Positions 21,560 through 31,500 of a DNA stretch of 64,000 bases are shown here, one piece after another; position 1 is the first letter of the stretch, and the number at the start of each line of letters is the position of its first letter. This stretch comes from Garcia nutans (taxonomy: Eukaryota; Streptophyta; Magnoliopsida; Malpighiales; Euphorbiaceae), in NCBI GenBank assembly GCA_947685225.1, contig CANTUV010000024.1, positions 23,826,001-23,890,000 of the forward strand. The letters run 5' to 3'. The notes beneath the pieces are model-generated. The model had not been told where the DNA came from and made no database searches. It saw nothing but the letters and a program-made list of their open reading frames with translations. The translations under genes and the position numbers were made by a program.

Positions 21560-23180
21560 AAGGAATAAGGTTCCTTCTGCCTTTAATTTTCTGACGAGCG
21601 TGTGTCAGAGTCAGCTTTTTTATTTTTATTTTTCTTTATTTTTCTTTATTTTTTCTTTTTTAATTTTTATCTTTATTGGAGACAAGACACAATAACAATT
21701 GTCCTCATTACTGGGGCAATAGTCTGAGTCAGATGTGATCTCAATGGAGGATGATGTCATGGATGATGAGGAAGAGGAGCCAAAAGAGGAAGGTGATTTT
21801 CTTCTTCTTAACTGGACTTTAGATTTTTTAGAATGAATTTTATTAGATGAACCAGTAGAGCTAGTCTTACTAGGCTTTATAGGCTCAGAGGTTGAAGGAA
21901 GAAATTCAACCATCTATTGCATCTAGGCTTTACAATCTTCTGCAGTCTATGCAGCTGCAAGAAGGGCTATATTTTAGGCTCTTTGGGCTCCAAAGAAAAC
22001 AAATAGCTTGGGGTCAAAGCTACCATGCTTTCTCTTTAAAAGTCACTGCTTTACTATGTGCTCATAGATAGAATTGCGAAAGGCATTCCATAATTTGATT
22101 TTAGTTCTTAATATTATGGGTATATTGGTACCTAATTGTATTGCAGTATCAAAATACCACTGATATACCCTAAGGTATATAGAAGATCATACAAAAGAGA
22201 AGAAGATGAGAAAATTTCTTCTCATATGGGCTTGGGTTGAAATGAGCTTTAAAATACTAAAAAGCTAGTAATACGTCTTGTGATAATACTCTATCCTTAT
22301 TACCATAATAATACCACCAGTCAACAAACCACATAGGTATGTTGTCAGCTTTAATATTAGTATCGAAATATATGAGCCAGGAATGTTTTTAGCCAGGGTT
22401 TTGAAAAAATAAGGCTTTAGTCCATGCTTCCATATAATTTCAATAATTATAAGAAAGACAGAAAGAATTTTGAAAAAGGATTTTAAATTGCACAGGAATA
22501 TGCAAAGGTTTTTTCCATTCAGAAGGATGGAGAATTTTCTTTATTTTAAAAGAGGAATAAGCTACGACAACCTTATCCTACTGGTTATAATTGTGCTTTA
22601 AATAAATAGAACCAGAATCCTCTAGAATATTTAAATAATATTCATGAGGTTTTTATAAATCATTTGATTTATAAAATCAATTTTTAGGATATACAGATTC
22701 AATAATTTTTTATGGATTTTGCTGAGCAGGTCCATTTTCTATTATTAATTCTGTACTAAAAAATATTTTAGTAAACCATTCAAATTTAGGATGCTTTGAT
22801 AGAAAATTTGAAGAAACTATTTGAGTTGAAGGGTTTAAAACTTCCAACTCAGTTTTAGAAACATTTTGAGATATGGTTTTAGATTTTAAAGATTCTCCTA
22901 TCTCTTGTTTTAAATAAGGGATAAAAGCATCACTACCATGAAACCTTGGAGGGAGTTCATGACCCATCTTTAAAAGAGCTTTAACAACTTCTAGAGAATG
23001 AGCCAATTGAGAGACCAATTTTCCCATCTCAGCTTTACTTTCTAACTCGACCACTTCGACTCAAGATTTTATGGCTTTAGGAATAGTTTTAAGAATATTA
23101 TATGAGTGATCAGATAATGCTTTAGGAGAATCATGCTTTAGGGTTTCATTCTCTTTGTTTTTCTTATTTTTCTTCCCCAT
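21560..23180 (-). pseudogene. Second viral gene downstream of pol, function unknown
   Basis: An ATG at 23180 lies seven or so bases after the pol stop. The start is Lys/Asn-rich (MGKKNKKNKENET), then one stop, then 115 codons open (23054-22710: KMGHELPPRFHGSDAF, KHPKFEWFTKIFF). Farther on, through stops, Trp/Tyr-rich stretches appear (SWLIYFDTNIKADN, MWFVDWWYYYG), and after a frame change a Ser/Lys-rich tail (21913-21626) with a run of Ser and a run of Lys. Position and style fit the unassigned second ORF of florendovirus-like genomes. I cannot assign a function; a translation activator of the caulimovirus type is the alternative but no motif supports it. Confidence 0.55.
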
Positions 23181-23186
23181 TTTATC

Positions 23187-24510
23187 TATAAAGAAATTCA
23201 CGGGTTAGAAAGTCTGGCATACTATTATTTTCTCCTTTTATAAATTCAATATCAAAATAAAAAATACTTAAAATAGCTTGCCATCTAGCAAATATTTATT
23301 TTGAGACAAGATTTTAAATATCCTTTTGTAAAACTTCTTTAGCACTTTTACAATCGATACGAAGTAAAAACTTTTGATTTAATAAATCAGATTAAAATTT
23401 TAAAATACATAACACAATACTCAATTTTGTTTTTTCAATAGTAGAATAATTTAATTGAGTTGGACTCCAATATCCTGAATAAAATTTGACTATGGTTGTT
23501 CTACCCTCTTTTATCTGTTTTAGTATTCCACCGTATCCTATATCTAAAGCATCAGTCTCAACTATCTTTGGTATGTAGATAATGAATATTTTTAACTAGG
23601 GTTTTAATCTTTTTTACTATACTAGTATGGACTTCAGTCCATGGGCCAGAATTTTTCCTAAGCCTATCATGTAGTGGTTTTAAAATTCTAGTCAGATTTG
23701 GATAGAATTCTATAACATAATTTAAACATCCTAAAAATCTCTGTAATTGGGTTTTATTAAGGATTTGATTGGAAAACTTATCTCCAAAAGCTAAGTTTCT
23801 TTCTATAGGTTATAAAATTCTCTGTTCTATACAATGTCCTAAGAATTTAATCTTAGTCTAAAACAGATACATTTTAGTTTTACTTAATACTAATCCATTC
23901 TTCTTTACCACCATAAAAAAGTTTTTAGGTGTTTAAAATCTTCATCTAAAGTTGTAGAATATATTAATACATCATCTATGTATACAATACAGAATTTAGT
24001 GTATGAGTTAAATATATCATTCATTACCCTTTGAAACTCAAAGGGTGCATTCTTTTAACCAAAAGGCATAATATTTCATTCATACTGTCCACATGGAATA
24101 GTGATTGTAGTTTTATACTTATCTTTAGGATTAATCTGGATTTGCCAAAAGCCAGATTGCATATCAAATTTACTAAAAATGTTTGCTTGATATAATCTAC
24201 TTAATAATTCCTTTTTATTGGGAATAGGATACCTAATCCATTTTCAAGTTTTATTTAATGGTTTATAATTTATTACTAATTTAGGGGCTCCTCTTTCTAT
24301 TTCAGAGGCCTTATTCACATAAAATGCTGAACAAGACCATGGACTTTTAGATTTAGTAATTAATTTTTTATTTTCTAAATCAGTTATTTCTTTCTTACAA
24401 AATTCGATCATATCATACGCTATTTGAATGGGTCGGGCTTTAGTTGTAATTGATTTTTTATCAAAGCCTATCTCATAAGATAAGTCAACCATGTGCTCTT
24501 TTCTATTCCG
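23187..24510 (-). pseudogene. Pararetroviral reverse transcriptase and RNase H (right unit)
   Basis: The RT starts near 24492 and is open for 83 codons (SKSPWSCSAFYVNKASEIER, LVINYKPLN). It continues leftward with DMQSGFWQI, the catalytic YIDD (codons complementary to 23971-23982) in CIVYIDDVLIYST, then NKTQLQRFLGCLNYV and the RNase H part (DALDIGYGGIL, STIEKTKLSIV, RIDCKSAKEVL, KGENNSMPDFLTREFL), ending about 23187. Several stops, two of them just before MPF in the RT, show it is dead. SPWSC and YKPLN are hallmarks of caulimovirid rather than gypsy RT. In the left unit the corresponding point is where element A inserted. Confidence 0.9.
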
Positions 24511-25800
24511 AAATGCATTTGGAATTTTGCCCTTTTTTAATTTGAAATTTTAATTTATTAATTTTATTTTATATAACTTTAGTTTTTAATTATTCATTAA
24601 TTTTTTTGTAAATAAAAATTATTTTTTAAATTATAAAGTTATTCAGTCTTTGCTTTTATTAGTGCATTTATTTTTAGTTCATAGATTGAATGAGCTTCAA
24701 GCAAATTTAGATCTTTTCTTTTGTGTTTTTCTATAAATGAAAAAATAATTTTTGTTTTTTATTTTAAAACTTATACTATCATTTTTTACAAAATATGGTG
24801 TAATTAGATTCATAAATAGATTTCTTAAGATTACCATATGATACATTTCATTAGTCAGAATAAATATATTTTTTGTTCTAAATTTTTATCAATTATTGAA
24901 GCTTCTATTTTACCAACAATATTTAATTAGATTTATTTGCAGTTGATAATTTTTTATTTGTTTCTTGCCAAAATCTTTTCGGAACTAAGCTAGATTTAAT
25001 GCAGTTCAAATCTGCTCCTGTATCAAATAAAATTATAGTTTCTATATTATAATTATTTGAAAATTTTATTTTTATTTTTATTAAATATTTTCTTGATGTA
25101 ATTTTCTGTAACATAAATATTATATTATCAGAAATTTTATCTTTACTTAATATACTAATTTTATTATTATTAATTTCTTCTTTATTTATTGGTTTAGTAT
25201 GTTCTTCACCCTCTTCTTCTTCAGAAGAAGAAGAAGTAGTAGAATTTAATAAAGATTTTATTAATTCAGAGTCATTTTTCTGTTTAATTTTTAATTCTTT
25301 TAGTTCTATTTTTATTTCTTTAATTTCTTTTTGCAAATCATTTATTGTTAGTTTATTTTTTAATATTTTATTTTTATTTAAAATTGAAATTAAGTCATAT
25401 ATTTGTTTACTTATACTAGGTAATACTGAATGTTTAGAATTTTTATTAAAATCTTCTAATAATTTATTTAAAAATTTCTCTTAAATTTTTAATCATTTGT
25501 ATGTTTTATTACTTCCAAAATAAACTATTGTTCTTTAGTTGAAATATTTATTGATTTACTACTAGTTTCAGAACTAGTTTCAGAACCTATATCATCTATC
25601 TGATTTATTTCTTCAGAATTTGAATAATCTTCACTATCTGAATATTCTAAATATAATTCATGAATTTTGTTTAACACAGATTCTTCTATATTTAATTCTT
25701 GTAGTTTTTTTATTAAACTTACAAAATCTAGAAGTATTTCCTTTTTTATCACAGTTATAACATTCTAAATCTTTATATGATTTAAATTGTTTATCTTTCT
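24511..25800 (-). pseudogene. Coat C-terminus, acidic linker and protease (right unit)
   Basis: Reading leftward: a zinc-knuckle remnant at 25762-25721 reading CYNCDKKGNTSRFC, with all four Cys-type positions but Asn in place of His; Ser/Glu-rich sequence; a coiled-coil-like Lys/Glu segment; then an open frame (25336-24923) with SSSSEEEEGEEH and the protease core ILFDTGADLNCI. Beyond 24923 the sequence to the RT start is broken by stops. Compared with the left unit the Glu run is short. Confidence 0.75.
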
Positions 25801-25885
25801 TTTTAAAGAATTTTCTATTTCTGAATTTTCTAGATTTATAAGATTTATAAGGTTTCTATTTCATATAGTAATCTTATTTATTATA

Positions 25886-26862
25886 TTATATTTTATAATT
25901 CTTTTTATATGTTTTTTTATGCCTTGTAGAACATTGTCCATTACAGTCTTTATAATTCTGAGTTATACTATGCCTACTAAATTTTCTTTTAACTTTACCA
26001 TCCTCATATTGCTCAATTTTGCTAAGTTCTATATTAGGTTTTACTATTTTTTCATGTTCTGGAGGAGAAAGGGTATTTTCAAAAATCCATTCATCAGAAA
26101 GACTGATGTCTTTCCATTGAATAGTTTTAGGAATTACTGTATTGGCTTTACTAAGATCTGTTTGAAGAAATTCAGTTTCTCCTGTTTTAGATTTTGTTAT
26201 GTATTTTGTTGCAAATGCTGAAACCATGACTTTATAATAAATTTTATACATCAATGCTACAAGAATATATCCTTCTAATATTTTATAACTATGAGTTTCA
26301 ATTTCTAATAAAACACTTTTTAATATATTAGGGTCATTTAAAGATATTGTAATATCAGTAAAACAATCAAAGAAAATAGGACCACTACTCAAACTAGTCT
26401 CTATAGTTCCTAAGAGTGAATCATTGAAATTTATGAATCTAGCATCTCCAACTACTGTTAGAATACTAGTATTTAAACCTTACTGTTAGAATACTAGTAT
26501 TTAAACCTTCTCTAATTAAATATTTTATACCAATTTGTACACGCCCTATATGTATATATTTATACTTTTTATTTTTATGGTGTTTTATAGATTCTGGAGA
26601 TAATAGTATAATTTTTTCAAAAAGTTTACTTAACTGTATATCTCTTTCTTTTGCTTTAATTATATAATTATTTTTAAATATATTTAATTTATGAATTTTA
26701 TAAATTTGTTCTTTATCTACTTTATGTATTACCCAATTATCTCTTGCTTTATTAAAATCCTCTAAAATTATTTCATTTTTATTTACGATTTTTTTTAATT
26801 TATGATAACTCGGAACTATCAGATTTAGTTGTGCTAGTTGATTTACATAAAAATGACTCCAT
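25886..26862 (-). pseudogene. Movement protein joined to coat C-terminus by deletion (right unit)
   Basis: The ATG is at 26862; early stops and a 28-bp perfect tandem duplication (26453-26508) break the N-terminal half. From 26392 to 25886, 168 codons are open and hold the C-terminal half of the movement protein (SSGPIFFDCFTDITISLND, EIETHSYKILEGY, KVKRKFSRHSI) followed directly by a basic coat segment (TQNYKDCNGQCSTRHKK). In the left unit these two parts lie 1,982 bp apart (19577 and 17588). The junction is in TATACTAT, present at both parental sites (17588-17595 and 19570-19577) and once here (25964-25971). Confidence 0.8.
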
Positions 26863-27076
26863 TCTTAAATATTTAAAAAATAGATTTTAAAGTATTTTCT
26901 TGTTGGTTTTAGACGCGACCACTGAGTTACTGCCCTAAATGCCTAACCATTGGCTGAAACGGGTCTTACTGCATATCCAAATCCTAGTCAATAATATTCA
27001 CTTTTAGATCTATAAGTCAAAGATTTATTATAAAAATAATTTTATATCTATCTACTACCACCCCTAAAAGATGAAT

Positions 27077-27088
27077 GCTCTAATACCA
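27077..27088 (-). other. tRNA-Met primer site at the outer end of the viral array
   Basis: TGGTATTAGAGC on the minus strand. Similarity between the two units stops four bases beyond it (27092), so the boundary of the integrated array coincides with the primer site, where the circular genome carries its minus-strand discontinuity. Confidence 0.8.
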
Positions 27089-27092
27089 TCAA

Positions 27093-27180
27093 ATGCTTTC
27101 ATTTAAATCAGTGGACACCAATTTTATTGATTTTTATATAATGCTTTCATTTAATTTCCTTGACTTATATATATATATAT
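27093..27180. other. Flanking DNA between viral array and element F
   Basis: 88 bp of AT-rich DNA with a repeated ATGCTTTCATTTAA motif (near 27092 and 27141), ending in a TA microsatellite that was the insertion target of F. No viral or F sequence is recognised; it may be the pre-integration host DNA. Confidence 0.5.
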
Positions 27181-30016
27181 TGTAAAACCCTTGGTTTTTG
27201 AATGATTTTAAGTTTATGGGCAAAATAGTAATTTTGCACTTTAGGGGCAAAATGGTAATTTTGCACCTTAGAGGCAAAATAGTCATTTTGTGTCCTCATA
27301 TGTTGTTTGAACATAATTTTATGGTTTGAATGTCTTTTTGATACTCAGGACGACGAGACGGTCGTTTTGAGTATAATATTGTATTTTTGGGTGCCGAGGG
27401 TATTTTCGTTATTTTTGGATTTTTCGTCGTTTTCGGTATTTTCGGGTATTATTATGCGTAAAACATATTTATAAATTATTTTGGGTTAAAGTTTGAAGTT
27501 AAAAATAAATTTGAGTTGATTTTGTGAATTTTATGGTTTTGGGTAATTTTTTATGAAAATAAATAGTTTTGGGGTGTTTTTAATTAAAATAAATTAGATT
27601 GGGGTCAAAATATATTTTTAAAAGTTTTCTTTCCTATAAATAGGGCCTAGGTTTGATGGGGGAAGGTTTGAGATCACTTTAAATTCGGGTGGCTTAAAAA
27701 AATAGGGTTTTGGGGCAAAAATCTGAGGGTCGTCGTTTTGGCATTGTGCGCGCGCCGTGGCCATTGTCGTTCGGTGAGAGGCTTCTGTAGTTCAGCGGAG
27801 AAGCTCAGGCCAGGAGTGTTGTAGTTCGGCCTGGTGACTACGTCGTTCGGCGGCTGGGCGAAGCGGCTCGCAGGCGTCGTTTTGCTTCCCTTTCCAGCAG
27901 CAGCAATTTTTGCTATTTTATGTGTTTTGAGATTTTTCTTCCACCATTTTGCTTTGATTTGACTCCCATCTACCTAGAACATGTTCATATCATATTGGGT
28001 TGGTATTTTCTTAATTAATTTGGCTAAATTCGAATTATTATTTAATTAAATTGATTTTTAAAAAATAGGTTAGGTTTTGGGGTTTTTATTGTTTTGAGGG
28101 ATTTTGGTTATTGAATTAATTGATTGGGCTAGTGTGTTGGGTTCTGAAATTTGATGAATGTATTGAATTAGGGTTTGATTTAATTGATTTGGGTATTAGG
28201 GTTTTCAAATTAATTGTTTTCTTTGAGTTTTTGGATGATTTAATTCTCTGCTGAAGTTTGATGTTAGTGCTGTATGTTGCTCGATTTTTAATTAAATATT
28301 GGAACATGATAAAAATCTAAAATTTGGATATGTAGCTCAAAATTTAGTCTAGTTTATGAGAAAAATAATTTTTGGGATTTTGGAGCATCTTATATTTCTG
28401 GAAAATTCAAGTTTGCTACTATTGTCTGACGAACTATACTGTAGATGCGATTGCATCATCTGTAACTTTCGAAATTTATATTAAAATGTGTAAAAAAATT
28501 TTAGATTTGATTTTCATATATGTTGAAGTTTTGGAAGTCTAATTTACAAGAAAAATATGTTGGGTTATGTTTCTGTTGTTATATTTTTGAAATAATTAGA
28601 TCTTTCTACTGCTGTCAGTATACCTTGTGAGCTGTATACTGTTATGAATAAAAATTGGTTGAGAGACTTCTAAGTCTCGAAAAATTATGAAATTTTGGTA
28701 GGATGCTTTTCAGATATCAAATTAACTTCTGGTTGAGAATTATAAATTTTTCATATACTGGTTAATTGTTTTGAATTTTACAAGTTGACACTCGTTATTC
28801 AGGTTTATCGGTAAAATTGTATTTGGTGAATATTGATTATTTAAGTAAGGTGTTTGATAAATTTAAATTGTAAGGACTTTTTAATGATGTTTTATATTCT
28901 GGAAAGCAAGTTTAAAGGTGTGGTATTATGATGGTTAAGTTATGATTGGTTGACAAAAAGGTTTAACCTTGTTATGGAAACTACTGAATTGCGTGCATTC
29001 ACGTCATGCATTCCCATTTTCACTTGCATACATTTGTAAGGGTGGTTGTTAATTTATGGTTAATGGTTAGGCGGTGGTCCAGCAGCGCCTCAGACTTAGG
29101 GTGGCGAATTGTTTAGCTGACTGTTAGACCAGGTAAGTTCTATAGGTGTATTTGAACTGTTTGTGTTGTGCTACTTGCTAACAACTTATATATATATATA
29201 AACCCTTCTTATAATATATTATCCTTTCTATATATTCACTAGACTATTCTTTCGAACTCAGCCTCGCATGCTTTAGGAGACAGAGAAACTTGCATGTGAT
29301 TGTATTTATGTGAGAATATTGAATTTGATATTACTTGTATTGTGTGATGGTGTGTCATGAAGGGGAAGGAGGTTACTGAGGCTTAATGCCTATACTGCTA
29401 CTGAGGCTTAATGCCTATACTGTTTACTGAGGCTACATGCCTAATTACTGATTACTGTACTGTACTGAGGAGTTATAAGGGAGGATGTGACTGATATTAT
29501 ACTGTACTGTTTACTGATTGGTGACCCCGACACACCATCTTGATTCCTTAATTTGTGAATGTATTATATGTACTGCTTATATAACTGTTAGATGTTTCTC
29601 TACCTCTCATAGGCTTACTGGGCGTTTATATAAAGCGCTCACACCCTTACAGATTGTCTTGCAGGTTTACAGTGATTGCCTTCGTCTATCTTCTTTCTCT
29701 TCTTTGGCGAAGTCGATCAGGTTTTCCGTTTGTGTTTATCAGTCCTTCTGCTTAGAGATTTCCGGATATTGAACTTTTGGGCGGATTGAATCCGAATCCC
29801 TTTTTGTGTAATAAGTAGAACTTGTCTGCATTAGATTTCCCGAATGATTTTATTGGGATTTGATTATATTGATGGTTTGCATTTGAACTAGGATTGAGGA
29901 TTATATAAGTATTGAACTGTTTTGCTCTTAGATTGTTATGAATGTTTCTAAGGCTTATGTGGTCGGACTTCGGTCTGGCTGCATGCCGGTCGTGGCCCCC
30001 GGGTTGGGTCGTGACA
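27181..30016 (+). repeat. 5' LTR of element F
   Basis: It starts TGTAAAACCC and ends GGGTCGTGACA, 2,836 bp. It begins with three tandem copies of a GGCAAAATAGTAATTTTGCA-like unit (about 27218-27292). A TATA box CTATAAATAG lies near 27635. A GC-rich stretch with repeated GTCGTTCGG follows (27730-27900). Three AGGC-loop-GCCT hairpins are at 29379-29442. Confidence 0.97.
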
Positions 30017-30020
30017 AAAG

Positions 30021-30033
30021 TGGTATCAGAGCC
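30021..30033 (+). other. tRNA-Met primer-binding site of F
   Basis: TGGTATCAGAGCC, four bases after the LTR end, is the perfect initiator tRNA-Met site used by Tekay elements. Confidence 0.95.
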
Positions 30034-30152
30034 ATAATATTCAGTCACACTTATAATTTGTCTAGTTGTATCCGGAAATCATTAGGAAAAATTGTTTCTG
30101 TGTTTCTTGTGCTTCCGCGTTAACCGATATGCTTATACTAATATCAGGAGTT

Positions 30153-31500
30153 ATGTCTCAAAGAAGTACTGGAATTCGGATAGGGGGAGGTTCCTTTGGT
30201 GCTGGAACTTTTGGAACTGCAGATGGTGCTAATCTGCCTCCACGTGGTCGTGGGAGACCTCCTAGAGCTGCAGCAGGGAATGTTAATACTGCAGGAGTTG
30301 TGCCTGATCCTCAGCCACCTACTCCTGGGAATAATCCTGTACTTGAGGCTACACCGACTGCCGCAGTGGGTCAGGAGCAGTTTATGACTACTATGATGAC
30401 CATGGGTAAATCTATGGAGACTCTTGCTAATGGAATTGCTCAGTTGGTGCAGAATATGAATCAGAATGCTGGGCAAGCCAATGATCAGCCACCTACTGTT
30501 GAACCCCAGTATGTGAGGTTAAATGAGTTTATCAGAGTGAACCCACCTACATTCTCCAACTCTGCTACTGAGGATCCGGTATACTTCATCAATGAGGTAC
30601 GTCGGATTTGTTAGCTCTCAACTGTACTGATGATAGATCTATAGAGTTGGCAGGCCATCAGTTAAAGAAGTCAGCTCAAGTGTGGTTCGATGATGAGATC
30701 AGAGATAGGGTTCATTTCTGGGATGAGTTTAAGGACTTGTTCATGCAGAATTTCATACCTGAGAATGTTATGTGGCAAAAAGGCCAAGAGTTTGAGAGGT
30801 TGAAGTAAGGGGATAGATCCATAGCTGAGTACTATGAGAAGTTTCAGGATCTGTGACAGTATGCTACACACTTGATTCAGGATGAGGCTCGGATGACTCG
30901 CAGATTCGTGGAGGGACTGAACAATAAGTATTATGGTTTTGTTGCTAGCCATAACTACACTGAGTTGCATTTGGCTAGGAACATAGCTTTGGGTTTGGAA
31001 AACAGAGGTAAGACTGACAGGACTGAGGATACTACTGATGTTAGTAGGAAGAGAAGTAGACCTAATGATTCGCATGGTTACCAAGGACAGAACAGAGATC
31101 AGAGAGGTAATAATAGAGGTGGTTAACAACAGACTTACCGATCGCAGAATCAGAATCAGGGGAATCCTGTTTGTGGGTTTTGTGGTAACCGTCATCCAGG
31201 AGATTGCTGGAGACAGATGGGAGCATGTTTAGGTTGTGGACAGATGGATCACCAGGTGAAGGATTGTCCTAATTCTCGGCGTGGTCAGAATCAAGGAGGG
31301 CAGCAGAATTATGTGAGACCAGTAGGGAATCAGGGTAACAACAACCGTGGCAACGGTAATGGTAATGGCAATGGTTATGGCAGAGGTAATGGTGGTCGAG
31401 GTTATAATGGAGGGCGAGGTAATCAGAATGGTAGACGATAGAATGGAGGTTATCGAGGCTACCAAGGTCAGCAGAATCAGGGTTATCACCAGAATAATCA
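30153..31500 (+). pseudogene. gag of element F
   Basis: The ATG at 30153 (MSQRSTGIRIGGG) opens 154 codons to a stop at 30612; a frameshift at about 30605 moves the continuing capsid (ELAGHQLKKSAQVWFDDEI, FMQNFIPENVMWQKGQEFE, EYYEKFQDL) to the next frame, with stops near 30806, 30854, 31124 and 31439. A Cys-His motif CGFCGNRHPGDC precedes a regular zinc knuckle CLGCGQMDHQVKDC near 31230. The C-terminus is very Gly/Asn/Gln-rich (NGNGNGNGYGRGNGG). Capsid and nucleocapsid functions are inferred from family. Most in-frame stops could be single C-to-T changes. Confidence 0.9.

Larger units (their letters stand above)
20669..27092 (-). mobile_element. Endogenous pararetrovirus, right genome unit (primer site to primer site)
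   Basis: On the minus strand, from the primer site at 27088: leader (226 nt), movement protein, a deletion joining it to the coat C-terminus, zinc-knuckle remnant, acidic linker, protease (DTG at 25024-25016), RT with YIDD, RNase H, a second gene (23180 to about 21560), an intergenic region with a TATA box, then the primer site of the left unit. The unit is about 6,420 bp; adding the 1,982-bp deletion gives about 8.4 kb, within the family's usual genome size. Similarity to the left unit is high by eye through the shared parts. It ends at 27092, immediately beyond the primer site, next to unrelated DNA. Confidence 0.9.

Noticed and set aside
16083..27092. A gypsy retrotransposon
   Set aside because: Movement and coat protein motifs, caulimovirid-style RT, no integrase, no LTRs, and head-to-tail joins at primer sites.
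27169..27180. TATAT as a reliable target-site duplication for F
   Set aside because: The site is a TA microsatellite, so any five bases match; the ends of F rest on the LTRs instead.
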